Notes under the pieces: model-generated
Database searches by the model: none
What the model saw: only the letters and a program-made list of their open reading frames with translations
Told to the model about the DNA's origin: nothing
Program-made: the position numbers and the translations under genes
Source: Methylomonas koyamae
GTDB lineage: Bacteria > Pseudomonadota > Gammaproteobacteria > Methylococcales > Methylomonadaceae
Direction of reading: 5' to 3'
DNA length: 64,000 nt
Assembly: GCF_006483455.1 (NCBI RefSeq)
Contig: NZ_PPPU01000006.1
Location: forward strand, 1-64,000
In this document: piece by piece, positions 17,919 to 27,157 of the stretch
Position numbering within the stretch: position 1 is the first letter of the stretch
Layout of the letters: each line of letters begins with the position of its first letter

Positions 17919-18089
17919 ATGGCAGAGTTCAGAAAGTACAAATGCAAAACCTGTGGCCACATTTACGACGAGGAGTTGGGCGATCCGCGTAACGGCGTAG
18001 CGCCGGGCACGCGTTGGGAAGATGTGCCGGAAGACTGGGGTTGCCCGAAGTGCGGTGCGGTCAAGGCGATGTTTACTTTGATGCGCTGA
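17919..18089 (+). CDS. rubredoxin
   Basis: 56 residues, the standard size. The two iron-binding pairs are CKTCGH (Cys 9 and 12) and CPKCGA (Cys 42 and 45), and the family core [19 protein letters not shown] lies between them. It is a small one-electron carrier with a single Fe(Cys)4 centre. No partner oxidase or reductase is adjacent. It ends 20 bases before a bidirectional terminator shared with proS. Confidence 0.96.
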   Translation: MAEFRKYKCKTCGHIYDEELGDPRNGVAPGTRWEDVPEDWGCPKCGAVKAMFTLMR

Positions 18090-18109
18090 AGCGGTTCGGT
18101 CGGGTAAGA

Positions 18110-18138
18110 AAAAGGGCGCCATTTGGCGCCCTTTTTTT
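18110..18138. terminator. bidirectional terminator between rubredoxin and proS
   Basis: Ten-base arms AAAGGGCGCC / GGCGCCCTTT surround a four-base loop. A tracts and T tracts on the two sides allow it to end both convergent genes. Confidence 0.9.
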
Positions 18139-18155
18139 GTGCGATAGGGTCGGCT

Positions 18156-19886
18156 TTATGCCAGTTTGGCTTTGATAAACCCGACCAGCTCGGAGAAAGG
18201 AACTTCCTGACTTTCCGGGTCGGTACGGCCCTGGTATTCGACGGTGCCGCTGTCCAGGCCCCGGTCGCCGATGACGATGCGGTGCGGGATGCCGATCAGT
18301 TCCATGTCGGAGAACATGAAGCCGGCGCGGACCTTGCGGTCGTCGAGCAAGACTTCGATGCCGGCGTCCTGCAGTTCCTGGTAGATCTTTTCCACGGTAT
18401 CGACCAGGCGGTCGGATTTGTACATGTTCATCGGGCAGATGGCGACCTGGAACGGCGCCAGTTCGTTGGGCCAGATGATGCCGCGCTCGTCGTGGCCTTG
18501 CTCGATGGCGGCCGCGACGACGCGGGAAATGCCGATGCCGTAGCAGCCCATGATCATGGTTTGGTTTTTGCCTGCTTCGTTGACGATGGCGGCGTTCATG
18601 GATTCGCTGTACTTGGTGCCCAGTTGGAAAATGTGGCCGACTTCGATGCCGCGGGCGATAGTCAAGCTGCCGTGGCCGTCCGGGCTAGGGTCGCCGTCCA
18701 CGACTTGGCGGATGTCGTGCAGCCACTCGTTCATCAATTTCCGATCCCTACTCCAGTTGACGCCGGTGTAGTGGATGCCTTCTTCGTTGGCGCCGCAGAC
18801 GAAGTCGCTCATATTTTCGACGGCGTAATCGGCAATGATATGGCAGGGAGTTGTCTCGTTGGCAATTGGGCCTATGTAGCCAGGGCGGCAATGCATGAGG
18901 CTTTCAATCTCTTCGTCTTTGGCAAAGTCGAAGTTACCGATAATTTTACTCAATTTGATTTCGTTCAGTTCATGGTCGCCGCGCAGTAGAATCATGTAAT
19001 AAACGTTGCGGTCTTGCGGATCGGCCGGGCGCTGTACCAGAATCAGGGTTTTCAGCACTTTGTCGGCGGTGGTGCCTAAAAATTCGCAGACTTCGGCGAT
19101 GGTTTTTTTACCCGGAGTTTTGGTCTTTTCCAGATTTCGGCCGGGCTCGGGCCGATTTAACGGCGGGCGGCGGACTTCGGCTTTTTCGACGTTGGCCGCG
19201 TAATCGCTGGCGTCGGAAAACGCGATGGCGTCTTCGCCGGAGTCGGCCAGTACGTGAAACTCGTGCGACACCGCGCCGCCGATCGCGCCGGAATCGGCCA
19301 TCACCGCGCGGAACTTCAAGCCGAAGCGGTTGAAGATGTTGGTATAGGTTTGATACATCACGTCATAGGTTTGCTGCAGCGATTCCTGGTCCAGATGGAA
19401 GGAGTAGGCGTCCTTCATGATGAATTCGCGCGAGCGCATCACGCCGAAGCGAGGGCGAATTTCGTCGCGGAATTTGGTCTGAATTTGGTAGTAGGTGACC
19501 GGCAACTGTTTGTAGCTTCTCAGTTCGTGGCGGGCCAGGTCGGTGATGATTTCCTCGTGGGTCGGGCCCAGGCAGAAATCGCGGTCGTGGCGGTCTTTCA
19601 TGCGCGCCAGCTCGGGGCCGTATTTTTCCCAGCGTCCGGTTTCCTGCCACAGTTCGGCCGGTTGCAGCGCCGGCATCAACACTTCCAGGGAGCCGGCCTT
19701 GTTCATTTCCTCGCGGGTGATTTGCTCGACCTTGCGCAACACCCGCAAACCCAGCGGCAGCCAAGTGTAAATGCCGGCGGCGAGTTTGCGGATCAGGCCG
19801 GCGCGAATCATCAGTTTGTGGCTGGCGATTTCGGCGTCGGCGGGCGTTTCTTTGACGGTGCTTAGAGGAAATTGGGAAGTGCGCAT
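18156..19886 (-). CDS. proS: prolyl-tRNA synthetase
   Basis: 576 residues, the long bacterial form. It begins [19 protein letters not shown]. Class II motif 2 ([19 protein letters not shown]) and motif 3 ([14 protein letters not shown]) flank an editing INS domain (about residues 220-390, including [15 protein letters not shown]). It charges tRNA-Pro and clears Ala-tRNA-Pro. Transcription ends at the shared terminator with rubredoxin. Confidence 0.98.
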   Translation of the reverse strand: MRTSQFPLSTVKETPADAEIASHKLMIRAGLIRKLAAGIYTWLPLGLRVLRKVEQITREEMNKAGSLEVLMPALQPAELWQETGRWEKYGPELARMKDRHDRDFCLGPTHEEIITDLARHELRSYKQLPVTYYQIQTKFRDEIRPRFGVMRSREFIMKDAYSFHLDQESLQQTYDVMYQTYTNIFNRFGLKFRAVMADSGAIGGAVSHEFHVLADSGEDAIAFSDASDYAANVEKAEVRRPPLNRPEPGRNLEKTKTPGKKTIAEVCEFLGTTADKVLKTLILVQRPADPQDRNVYYMILLRGDHELNEIKLSKIIGNFDFAKDEEIESLMHCRPGYIGPIANETTPCHIIADYAVENMSDFVCGANEEGIHYTGVNWSRDRKLMNEWLHDIRQVVDGDPSPDGHGSLTIARGIEVGHIFQLGTKYSESMNAAIVNEAGKNQTMIMGCYGIGISRVVAAAIEQGHDERGIIWPNELAPFQVAICPMNMYKSDRLVDTVEKIYQELQDAGIEVLLDDRKVRAGFMFSDMELIGIPHRIVIGDRGLDSGTVEYQGRTDPESQEVPFSELVGFIKAKLA

Positions 19887-20048
19887 GGCGACCTTTGGGT
19901 TGGTTTATCAAAAGAGCGGTATTTTACCGATAAATCGCGCAAACGACGACGCAGGGAGCGTTTAACGCCACAATGGTGCCGCTTGACGTTGCCGTTGGAC
20001 AGGAAATTTGGGAAACTTGAGCGGATAAAGATCGTTGCAAAGGAAGTT

Positions 20049-20687
20049 ATGATTAAAGTATTACTCGTGGACGACCATGAATTGGTCAGGAGCGGTATCG
20101 AGGCGCTGCTGGCGGCGGAGAAGGATATCTCCGTGGTTGGCGTATGCAATAGCGGTGAACAGGCGTTGCCAATCGTCGCTCAGAATCCGCCGGACGTGGT
20201 TTTGATGGATATCAATATGCCGGGGATGGGCGGGTTCGAGGCGTGCCGGCGGATTTTGCAAACTCAGCCCAATGCCAAGATTATTGCGTTATCGGTCCAT
20301 AACGACGGGCCGATTCCGCAACAGTTATTGAAATTGGGGGTGGTGGGCTTCGTTTCCAAAGCTTCGCCGGTTAACGAAATGGTCGCAGCAATTAAAACCG
20401 TGATGTCCGGAAAACGCTATTTGTGCCAGGACGTGGCCAGCAATTTGGCGTTTCAATTTTTGCCGGGCGCCGACGTTTCACCGTTTTTACAGCTGTCCCA
20501 GCGCGAGGCCGAAGTGGTACGGATGATTCTGAACGGGAAAAGCATTCAGGAAATGTCGGAAGCGCTGGCCTTGAGCGACAAGACGATCAACACCTACCGT
20601 TACCGGGTTTACCGCAAGCTCCAGATTAAAAATGACGTGGAGTTGACCAGATTGGCGGTGAAATTCAATTATTTGGATGCGGTGTGA
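20049..20687 (+). CDS. uvrY: GacA/UvrY-type response regulator
   Basis: 212 residues from the ATG at 20049 (AAAGGA upstream). The receiver domain has Asp 54 in LMDINMPGM and Lys in VGFVSKAS. A LuxR-type HTH follows (LSQREAEVVRMILNGKS, then KTINTYRYRVYRKLQIKND). The KTxNTYRYR helix and the VELTRLAVKF tail are characteristic of GacA/UvrY rather than NarL. With BarA/GacS it switches on Csr-sequestering small RNAs. csrA is also in this window at 31128, and an RNA candidate with GGA motifs lies at 45743. uvrC, the usual neighbour, is not present. Confidence 0.9.
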   Translation: MIKVLLVDDHELVRSGIEALLAAEKDISVVGVCNSGEQALPIVAQNPPDVVLMDINMPGMGGFEACRRILQTQPNAKIIALSVHNDGPIPQQLLKLGVVGFVSKASPVNEMVAAIKTVMSGKRYLCQDVASNLAFQFLPGADVSPFLQLSQREAEVVRMILNGKSIQEMSEALALSDKTINTYRYRVYRKLQIKNDVELTRLAVKFNYLDAV

Positions 20688-20735
20688 TGGCGCGCGCGGG
20701 CCGGACTATCAGTCCAGCCCTTGTCAGGTCCGGTG

Positions 20736-21641
20736 CTAAACCAGCGTGCGCGCTTTGACGAAAGCTTCGCGGAAGTCCAGAAAGACCGGTTTTTCGGTCT
20801 CCAGCATCAGTTTCAACAGCTCGTGTTGCAATTGATACTTGATATTGCCTACGGCCAGAGCGCCAACACCTACCGCTTTCGGCGACAAGGTCGCTAGCGT
20901 AAGCGGGGCGGCAAAATCGTTCAGTTCGATCCCTTCGATGCCCAGCGGCGGTACCGCATTGACGTCGCCGGCAACTTTGAGTTGTTTGGCGTGCGCCAGT
21001 ACGGCCGAGCTGATAACCCGAATCCCGGCTTTTGCGGTGCAGAACACGATGTCTGCGTCGGCGATCAATTCGGATTTCTCTTCGTCGTTGCGTGCCACAG
21101 CTGCTCCCATGCTGGAGCCAAAACGCCGGTTGTATTGTTTGGCCGCATCCTTGGCGGTCTCGACTGACAAATGGTCTACTAGCAAGGTTTCCGCGCCTTG
21201 CAACGACGCGATCACTCCGGTTGCGATCCCTACCGGACCGGTCCCGCCGAACACCAGTGTTTTCAAACCTTTCAACTCCAGTCCGTAGTGATCTCTCAAC
21301 GCCTTTTCCACGCACGCCACTAGTGCGGCGGCGGTGGTGCAAGCGCCGCTGGGATCGGCAAATACCGATACTTGAAACGGCGGGACCATGGCAGGTTTGG
21401 TGGCTTGCAGCATATCGATAGCCAATCCCATATCGCGGCCGCCGATGAACAGGGCGGTACTTTTGTTGCCGGCCGGACTCCGTGAGAACACCGCATCCTG
21501 AGTCAGGTTGGGTATGTTCTCCAGTTTGACGTTGGCGTAAGGAATGAGCACATCGAAACCGGCGTCTAACGCCATGTTGATGTCAAACGGACTATTGTTT
21601 GGCATCGGGTCGAACATGTGGAGTATGCTACGTTTTGGCAT
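20736..21641 (-). CDS. mtdB: NAD(P)-dependent methylene-tetrahydromethanopterin dehydrogenase, paralogue A
   Basis: 301 residues from the ATG at 21641 (AAGGT upstream). It begins KRSILHMFDPMPNNSPFDIN, has the nucleotide loop FGGTGPVGIATG and the substrate-side VSVFADPSGACTTAA, and ends KPVFLDFREAFVKAR. These are MtdB, not MtdA, hallmarks. MtdB oxidises methylene-H4MPT in the formaldehyde oxidation branch of methylotrophs. It is the downstream member of a tandem pair. It retains core motifs but differs in the cofactor loop (VDHLSVETAKDAA), so NAD/NADP preference may differ. Confidence 0.85.
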   Translation of the reverse strand: MPKRSILHMFDPMPNNSPFDINMALDAGFDVLIPYANVKLENIPNLTQDAVFSRSPAGNKSTALFIGGRDMGLAIDMLQATKPAMVPPFQVSVFADPSGACTTAAALVACVEKALRDHYGLELKGLKTLVFGGTGPVGIATGVIASLQGAETLLVDHLSVETAKDAAKQYNRRFGSSMGAAVARNDEEKSELIADADIVFCTAKAGIRVISSAVLAHAKQLKVAGDVNAVPPLGIEGIELNDFAAPLTLATLSPKAVGVGALAVGNIKYQLQHELLKLMLETEKPVFLDFREAFVKARTLV

Positions 21642-21684
21642 TGGTACCTTACCCTGTAATAGTGGCGGACTGGATTGGAGTCGG

Positions 21685-22593
21685 TTACTTGCTGGATTTG
21701 ATAAACTCGCGCGCGACTTCGAAAGCATGCTCGAAGTGCAAAAACAGCGCCTGATCGCTTTCCAGCATACGTTTCAGCAAGCGGCTTTGCGCCTGGTACT
21801 TGATGTTGCCTATCGCCAATGCGCCAATGCCGACTGCGCCGCTGACCGAACCGGCAATCGGTTTGCCGTTGTCGAAGGCGTCGACGCCGGCAATACCGGA
21901 CGGCGGGACCGCGTTGACGTCGGCCGCGACTTTCAGTTGCGGAGCGCTCGCGATCATTTCGGCACTGAGCAGTTCGATGCCGGCGGCACCGGTAGCAAAG
22001 ACGACGTCTGCGGTTTTGATGTACTCGGCTTTGTCGGAATCAGCACCGGCGGCAATCGAGATTTTGCCGTCACCGAATTCTTCGCTGCACAACTCTGCGG
22101 TGCGCTCGGCTCTATCCAGTTGGCGGCCGATAATGCGAACGTTGGCGCCGGCCTGGGCGGCGATCACCGCCGCAGCTTGGCCGACCGGGCCGGTGCCACC
22201 CAATGCCAGAACATTCTTGCCTTCCAGCGTTGTGCCGAATTTTTCGGCCAATTCTTTTTCGACCGCGGCTACCATGCCGGCAGCAGTGGTGAATGCCCCG
22301 CTGGGGTCGGCGAAAACCGAAACTTCAAATGGCGGAACCATGGAATTTTTCGCCATTTTCAGCATGTCCATGGCTTGTTTGGTTTCGCGGCCGCCGATGA
22401 AAATGGCGGTGCGTAACAAGCCTTTCGGACTACGCGAGAAAATAGCGTCTTGAACCAAACCCCGGACTTCGCTCGGTTCGACGTTGATATACGGCACCGC
22501 TGAAATCCAGCCAGCATCCATCGCCATATTGACGTCGAACGGGCTCAGGTTTTTGGCTGTAGTCAGCATGTGTAGGATAAAGGGTTTTTCCAT
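21685..22593 (-). CDS. mtdB: NAD(P)-dependent methylene-tetrahydromethanopterin dehydrogenase, paralogue B
   Basis: 302 residues, beginning EKPFILHMLTTAKNLSPFDVN. The Rossmann loop is LGGTGPVGQAAA with IIGRQLDRAERT after the next strand, where an Arg-rich turn could contact an NADP phosphate. VSVFADPSGAFTTAAG and VAADVNAVPPSGI match MtdB. It catalyses methylene-H4MPT oxidation to methenyl-H4MPT. A promoter at 22624-22653 and a GAGG ribosome site precede the ATG. The second paralogue starts 43 bp past its stop. Confidence 0.92.
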   Translation of the reverse strand: MEKPFILHMLTTAKNLSPFDVNMAMDAGWISAVPYINVEPSEVRGLVQDAIFSRSPKGLLRTAIFIGGRETKQAMDMLKMAKNSMVPPFEVSVFADPSGAFTTAAGMVAAVEKELAEKFGTTLEGKNVLALGGTGPVGQAAAVIAAQAGANVRIIGRQLDRAERTAELCSEEFGDGKISIAAGADSDKAEYIKTADVVFATGAAGIELLSAEMIASAPQLKVAADVNAVPPSGIAGVDAFDNGKPIAGSVSGAVGIGALAIGNIKYQAQSRLLKRMLESDQALFLHFEHAFEVAREFIKSSK

Positions 22594-22623
22594 GGTGGCC
22601 TCTTAATTTTTGATTAGCCGGTA

Positions 22624-22653
22624 AGTATAAAAGAAAAGGCGAAACGATAACAA
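22624..22653 (-). promoter_or_regulatory. sigma70-type promoter of the mtdB pair
   Basis: On the minus strand, TTGTTA (-35), 18 bases, then TATACT (-10). It lies about 30 bases upstream of the mtdB start with no other gene between. Confidence 0.6.
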
Positions 22654-22679
22654 TTTTAGGCTAATTGCAGAATTGCGCC

Positions 22680-23474
22680 TTATTTCAAGCGGGCTGGGAC
22701 GTGCGGCTCGATGATTTGATACATCAATTGGTGCATCTTCGGGTTGCCGGTGATGATGTTGCCGGACTGTAAATATTTGTCGTTAAAAGAAAAGTCGGTT
22801 GCGACTCCGCCGGCTTCCTGCACCAGCAACACGCCGGCGGCAATGTCCCATTCTTTGACGCCGATCTCCCAGTAAGCGTCCAGCCGGCCGCAGGCCACAT
22901 AAGCCATGTCCAGCGCGGCGGCTCCGGCGCGGCGAATGCCGGCGGCGTCGGCGCATACTGCCTTGAACATGCCGAGGTAAGGTTCGATGTTGTCCATGGT
23001 CTTGAACGGGAAGCCGGTACCGATCAACGCGCCGCGCATCGTGTTCTGTTTGGTAACCCGAATGCGCCGATTGTTCAGCATTGCGCCGCCGCCGCGTTCG
23101 GCCGTGAACAGTTCGTCGCGGGTCGGGTCGTAAATAACGCCGATCTCTAATTTATTCTTGTTTTTCAAGGCGATCGAAACGGCATAGTGCGGAAAACCGT
23201 GTAGGAAATTGGTGGTGCCGTCTAACGGGTCGATAATCCAAGTGTAATCGTTGCCTTTGGCCTCGCCGCTTTCTTCCGCCAGGATGCCGTGGTCGGGGAA
23301 CGCGGTGCGAATGACTTTGATGATTTCCTGCTCGGCTGCCCGGTCGACTTCGGAGGCGTAGTCGTTGCGGCTTTTTTGGTCTACGGTGAGCTTTTCGATA
23401 TTGAGTGAGGAGCGTTGGATCAGATCGCCGGCGTTCCGCGCTGCGCGGACGGCTATGTTGAGCATTGGATGCAT
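22680..23474 (-). CDS. suhB: inositol-1-monophosphatase family protein SuhB
   Basis: 264 residues from the ATG at 23474, where the protein opens MHPMLNIAVRAARNAG as in SuhB; a longer open frame upstream overlaps trmJ and is not used. Metal and phosphate motifs are EESG, WIIDPLDGTTNF and, near the C-terminus, WDIAAGVLLVQEAGG. It hydrolyses inositol monophosphate in vitro, and in Escherichia coli assists rRNA antitermination complexes. It is divergent from trmJ with 88 bp between, the common arrangement in gammaproteobacteria. Confidence 0.95.
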   Translation of the reverse strand: MHPMLNIAVRAARNAGDLIQRSSLNIEKLTVDQKSRNDYASEVDRAAEQEIIKVIRTAFPDHGILAEESGEAKGNDYTWIIDPLDGTTNFLHGFPHYAVSIALKNKNKLEIGVIYDPTRDELFTAERGGGAMLNNRRIRVTKQNTMRGALIGTGFPFKTMDNIEPYLGMFKAVCADAAGIRRAGAAALDMAYVACGRLDAYWEIGVKEWDIAAGVLLVQEAGGVATDFSFNDKYLQSGNIITGNPKMHQLMYQIIEPHVPARLK

Positions 23475-23562
23475 AGTCGAATTGAAAATGAGCAGTTGGA
23501 AAACCTCGATAGAATAGCAAATTTTGTTAGAATCGCGCCTTTTTAACCGCGGCAGGTGGGCA

Positions 23563-24294
23563 TTGCTGTCTAATTTCAAAGTGGTTTTGGTGGAGACTTC
23601 CCACCCCGGCAACATCGGCGCCGTAGCGCGCGCCATGAAAAATATGGGTATGGACCAGTTGCGATTGGTCTCGCCCAAATACTTTCCCCATGCCGACGCC
23701 ACCGCCAGGGCTTCCGGAGCCGACGATGTGTTGCGCCATGCCGGTTGTTTCAGCTCGCTGGCGGATGCTTTGGCCGATTGCCAGATTGTCCTGGGTGCCA
23801 GTGCCAGGGACAGAACCATCAGTTGGCCCAGCGTGACCGCGCGCGAGGCCGCCGAAACCTGGGCGGTAGCCGGCGACGTTGCGCGGCCGAATATCGCTTT
23901 GGTGTTCGGCCGGGAAAATTCCGGCTTGAAAAACCACGAACTGGATTTATGCCATTACCTTCTGCGAATTCCATGCAATCCGGAATACAGTTCGTTGAAT
24001 CTGGCGGCGGCGGTGCAAGTAGTATGTTACGAGCTGTTTTTGGCCTCGGGGCAGTCATCCGCCAGTACGATCGGCGACCGCGGCGAAGAGCCTCTGGCAA
24101 CGGCGGCGCAAATGGAAGCGTTCTACGAACATCTGGAGCAGACCATGGCCGATATTGGCTTCTTGCATCCCGAGCGGTCTCGGTCGATCATGCGGCGACT
24201 GCGTCGGATTTTCAACCGGACTCAGCTGGATACCAAGGAGCTGGATATCCTGCGGGGTATTCTGCGGTTCTCGCAAAACCATAACACCAAGTAG
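23563..24294 (+). CDS. trmJ: tRNA (cytidine/uridine-32-2'-O)-methyltransferase TrmJ
   Basis: 243 residues from a TTG at 23563, chosen because AGGTGGG lies just upstream and the protein then starts [18 protein letters not shown] like TrmJ. SPOUT knot motifs are VFGRENSGL and [19 protein letters not shown]. The C-terminal extension ([12 protein letters not shown] and [14 protein letters not shown]) is specific to TrmJ among SpoU enzymes. It methylates position 32 of several tRNAs. cysE starts four bases after its stop, so the two are probably cotranscribed. Confidence 0.94.
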   Translation: MLSNFKVVLVETSHPGNIGAVARAMKNMGMDQLRLVSPKYFPHADATARASGADDVLRHAGCFSSLADALADCQIVLGASARDRTISWPSVTAREAAETWAVAGDVARPNIALVFGRENSGLKNHELDLCHYLLRIPCNPEYSSLNLAAAVQVVCYELFLASGQSSASTIGDRGEEPLATAAQMEAFYEHLEQTMADIGFLHPERSRSIMRRLRRIFNRTQLDTKELDILRGILRFSQNHNTK

Positions 24295-24298
24295 GCAT

Positions 24299-25051
24299 AT
24301 GTTCTCTCGACTAAAAGAAGATATCCAGTGCGTGTTCGCGCGCGATCCCGCCGCTCAATCGGTGTTCGAAGTCGTCACTACCTATCCCGGTTTCCATGCG
24401 GTATTGATTCACCGTCTCAGTCATGCTTTGTGGTTGCGCGGTTTTCGCTGGGCGGCGCGCTACGTTTCCTTCCTTGGTCGCTGGTTGACCGGAATCGAAA
24501 TTCACCCCGGTGCGGAGATCGGCCGCCGCTTTTTCATCGACCACGGCATGGGCGTCGTCATCGGCGAAACCGCGGTCATCGGCGACGATTGCACGTTGTA
24601 CCACAGCGTCACGCTGGGCGGCACCAGTTGGGACAAAGGCAAGCGCCACCCGACCTTGGGCAACGGCGTTGTGATCGGGGCGGGCGCCAAGGTGTTGGGG
24701 CCGATCGAAATCGGCGACGGCGCCAGGGTCGGATCTAACTCGGTGGTGGTGAAACCGGTGCCGCCCGGCGTCACGGTGGTCGGTATTCCTGCGCATATCG
24801 TCGATGCCAAGACCAGGCAGGATAAGGCGCGGCGCGATGCGATGGCGCAAAAAATCGGTTTCGATGCTTACGGCGCGACCGCCGACATGCCGGACCCGAT
24901 TGCCAATGCCATCAATTTGATGTTGGATCACATCCACCATCTGGACCAGCAGTTGGATGAAATGCAGAAAGTCTTGAGCGACGCCGGTATCGATTGCCGC
25001 CGCCATCAAGTGCCGAAGCTGGACGATTGCGAAATCAAGGATCAACCCTAG
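24299..25051 (+). CDS. cysE: serine O-acetyltransferase
   Basis: 250 residues. An N-terminal helical domain ([23 protein letters not shown]) leads into left-handed beta-helix hexapeptide repeats from about residue 65 ([20 protein letters not shown], with the catalytic His/Asp). It makes O-acetylserine for cysteine synthesis. The tail (about residues 180-250) is longer than in short CysE forms. Beside iscR-iscS it fits sulfur supply to Fe-S assembly. A CCCGAC/GTCGGG hairpin follows at 25065-25085. Confidence 0.94.
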   Translation: MFSRLKEDIQCVFARDPAAQSVFEVVTTYPGFHAVLIHRLSHALWLRGFRWAARYVSFLGRWLTGIEIHPGAEIGRRFFIDHGMGVVIGETAVIGDDCTLYHSVTLGGTSWDKGKRHPTLGNGVVIGAGAKVLGPIEIGDGARVGSNSVVVKPVPPGVTVVGIPAHIVDAKTRQDKARRDAMAQKIGFDAYGATADMPDPIANAINLMLDHIHHLDQQLDEMQKVLSDAGIDCRRHQVPKLDDCEIKDQP

Positions 25052-25117
25052 TCCCAACCACCTTGCCCGACAGTGCGGTCGGGGCTTAAGCAAAGCTACG
25101 AAATGTCTCACAGACAA

Positions 25118-25150
25118 ATACTTGACCAATTTAGTGGGTTTATTTATAGT
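25118..25150 (+). promoter_or_regulatory. iscR promoter overlapping a type 1 IscR-like site
   Basis: TTGACC (25122-25127), 17 bases, TATAGT (25145-25150) form a near-ideal promoter. The stretch starting ATACTTGACCAATTTAGT at 25118 agrees with the Fe-S-IscR (type 1) consensus at about 20 of 25 positions and covers the -35 and spacer. That predicts autorepression by holo-IscR, as in Escherichia coli. Confidence 0.75.
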
Positions 25151-25186
25151 CGCCTTTATTTTCATTAGTTTATTAAGGGGTTTGGC

Positions 25187-25672
25187 ATGCGGCTCACGAC
25201 AAAAGGGCGTTACGCGGTTACTGCGATGTTGGATTTGGCTTACCACAGCCAGTCCAATCCAGTCACGTTGACCGACATTGCGACTCGGCAAACCATTTCG
25301 CTGTCCTACCTGGAACAATTGTTCGCCCGCTTGCGTAAAGCCGGTATGGTCAAAGGGGTTAGAGGCCCGGGCGGCGGTTACACACTGAGCCGCGGCGCCC
25401 GCGACATCAATATTGCCGATATCATCGAAGCCGTCGACGAGCCGGTCGATTCGACCAAGTGCGGCGGCAAAGCCAATTGCCACAACGACCAGCCGTGTCT
25501 GACTCACGACTTGTGGATGGGACTGAGCGAACAGATTAGGGCCTATTTGAAAGAAATCAGTCTGGGGCAGTTGTTGGAACGTGAATTCGTAAGCGACGTT
25601 GCCAAACGCCAGGGCCGGCAAATCGAGCACGTCATCGAATTGCAGACACGCCAGGAAAAACGTAGCGCTTAA
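25187..25672 (+). CDS. iscR: Fe-S cluster regulator IscR
   Basis: 161 residues, Rrf2 family. The N-terminal winged helix reads [18 protein letters not shown]. Cluster ligands Cys 92, 98, 104 and His 107 ([17 protein letters not shown]) fall at the same numbers as in Escherichia coli IscR. The holo form represses the isc operon from a type 1 site, which is visible upstream. Its stop overlaps the iscS start by one base (TAATG), so translation is coupled. Confidence 0.96.
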   Translation: MRLTTKGRYAVTAMLDLAYHSQSNPVTLTDIATRQTISLSYLEQLFARLRKAGMVKGVRGPGGGYTLSRGARDINIADIIEAVDEPVDSTKCGGKANCHNDQPCLTHDLWMGLSEQIRAYLKEISLGQLLEREFVSDVAKRQGRQIEHVIELQTRQEKRSA

Positions 25673-26787
25673 TGATCTATTTCGATCACAACGCCACTAC
25701 GCGGTGTGACGAGCGCGTGGTGGAGGCCATGGCGCCTTATTTGGGTGCCATGTATGGCAATCCTTCCAGTCTTTATAAGCTCGGGCGTTTCGCCCGCACT
25801 GCGGTCGATACCGCCAGAGAGCAATTGGCCGCACTGCTCGATGCACCCGCAGAGCACATTGTGTTTACCAGCGGCGGTACCGAAGCCAATGCCCTGGCTT
25901 TGACCAGTGCCCGCGGCAGGCGCTTGACGATTTCGGCGATAGAGCATCCGTCGGTATTCGAGAATGCCGCAGCCAACAGGTCGGCGCATTGCGACTTACG
26001 CCGTGTGACTGTTGCTAGCAATGGTCAGGTCTCAGTCGAGAGTTTGTTGGGTTTGGATTGGCAGCCGGGTGATTTTCTGTCATTGATGCTGGCCAATAAC
26101 GAAACCGGAGCCGTGCAGCCGGTTGCCGAGGCGGTGCTGCGGCTGCGCGGTTTCGGCGTCAACGTCCATACCGATGCAGTGCAGGTGTTGGGTAAAGTGC
26201 CGTTATCGTTCAGGCAGCTTGGCGTTGCCCTGTTATCGGTGTCCAGCCACAAAATTTATGGACCTAAAGGTTGCGGGGCTCTGGTCGTCGCCGAAGATTT
26301 CAATCTCAGTCCGTTGCAGCGAGGCGGCGACCAGGAATACGGTTGGCGGGCTGGTACCGAAAATGTCGCGGCCATCGTCGGTTTTGGCAAGGCGGCTGAG
26401 TTGGCGAAAGCGGAGATGGTGGCGCGTTCGGCCAAGCTGGCGCAGTTGCGGCAGCGACTGGAACAGCGTTTAAAGACGATACCGGGTTTGGTGATTTTCG
26501 CCGAAACGGCGGAGCGATTGCCGAACACCGTGCAATTCGGGGTGGCCGGACTAAATGGCGAAATGCTGTTGATGCAATTGGATCAGCACAATATTGCCGT
26601 ATCCAGCGGCTCGGCCTGTTCGGCGGCGTCCGGCGAAATCAGCCCGGTTTTGGCGGCCATGGGCATAGCGCCCGATTTGGCCAAATCGGCGATACGGGTC
26701 AGTTTGGGCAAGGATAATACCGAAACCGAGATCGATCGCTTTGTCGAGGTGTTGAACGCCTCGCTGGAAAGACATCAGGAGATTTAA
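25672..26787 (+). CDS. iscS: cysteine desulfurase, IscS/NifS family
   Basis: 371 residues, shorter than the 404 of Escherichia coli IscS. PLP-binding features are TSGGTEAN, His 92 in EHPSV, and Lys 194 in SSHKIYGPKG. The mobile-loop Cys 316 lies in SSGSACSAASGE. It takes sulfur from cysteine as a persulfide for Fe-S assembly. The C-terminus stops soon after the Cys loop and lacks the extended tail with which Escherichia coli IscS contacts IscU; the gene order also lacks iscU. It may be a NifS-like or housekeeping variant with another scaffold. Confidence 0.9.
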   Translation: MIYFDHNATTRCDERVVEAMAPYLGAMYGNPSSLYKLGRFARTAVDTAREQLAALLDAPAEHIVFTSGGTEANALALTSARGRRLTISAIEHPSVFENAAANRSAHCDLRRVTVASNGQVSVESLLGLDWQPGDFLSLMLANNETGAVQPVAEAVLRLRGFGVNVHTDAVQVLGKVPLSFRQLGVALLSVSSHKIYGPKGCGALVVAEDFNLSPLQRGGDQEYGWRAGTENVAAIVGFGKAAELAKAEMVARSAKLAQLRQRLEQRLKTIPGLVIFAETAERLPNTVQFGVAGLNGEMLLMQLDQHNIAVSSGSACSAASGEISPVLAAMGIAPDLAKSAIRVSLGKDNTETEIDRFVEVLNASLERHQEI

Positions 26788-26791
26788 TTCA

Positions 26792-27115
26792 ATGAGCATT
26801 ATCGTGACAGAGAGCGCCGCGAGGCAGATTCAGAAACAATTGCAAAAGCGCGGTTCGGGTGTGGGCTTACGCTTGGGAGTCAAAACGTCGGGTTGTTCCG
26901 GTTACGCTTATGTACTGGATTACGCCGACCAGGCCGAAGCCGATGACGTGGTATTCGACCAACACGACGTGAAAGTGCTGGTGAAGCAGGCGGATTTGGA
27001 TAAATTGGCCGGTATTCAGTTGGATTATGCCAAGGAAGGTTTCAATGAAGCCTTCAAATTCAGCAATCCCAATGTCAAAGCGACCTGCGGTTGCGGGGAA
27101 AGCTTTTCAGTTTGA
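26792..27115 (+). CDS. iscA: A-type Fe-S carrier IscA
   Basis: 107 residues. The three cluster cysteines are in KTSGCSGYAYVL and the C-terminal TCGCGES. It accepts and delivers Fe-S clusters to apo-targets. It begins five bases after iscS and is the last gene of the operon; hscBA, fdx and iscX are absent. A GC-rich hairpin (27124-27149) separates it from the convergent peptide gene. Confidence 0.93.
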   Translation: MSIIVTESAARQIQKQLQKRGSGVGLRLGVKTSGCSGYAYVLDYADQAEADDVVFDQHDVKVLVKQADLDKLAGIQLDYAKEGFNEAFKFSNPNVKATCGCGESFSV

Positions 27116-27157
27116 ACGATTAAGGCGCCGGCGAGAACAGACCGGCGCCGCCGGCGC

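Noticed and set aside
20736..21641. Calling the first dehydrogenase MtdA
   Set aside because: Its N-terminus (RSILHMFDP), ADPSG segment and FLDFREAF end match MtdB; MtdA motifs are absent.
22680..23819. Long version of SuhB with 115 extra N-terminal residues
   Set aside because: The extension lies antisense to trmJ and has no family match; the ATG at 23474 gives the standard SuhB start.
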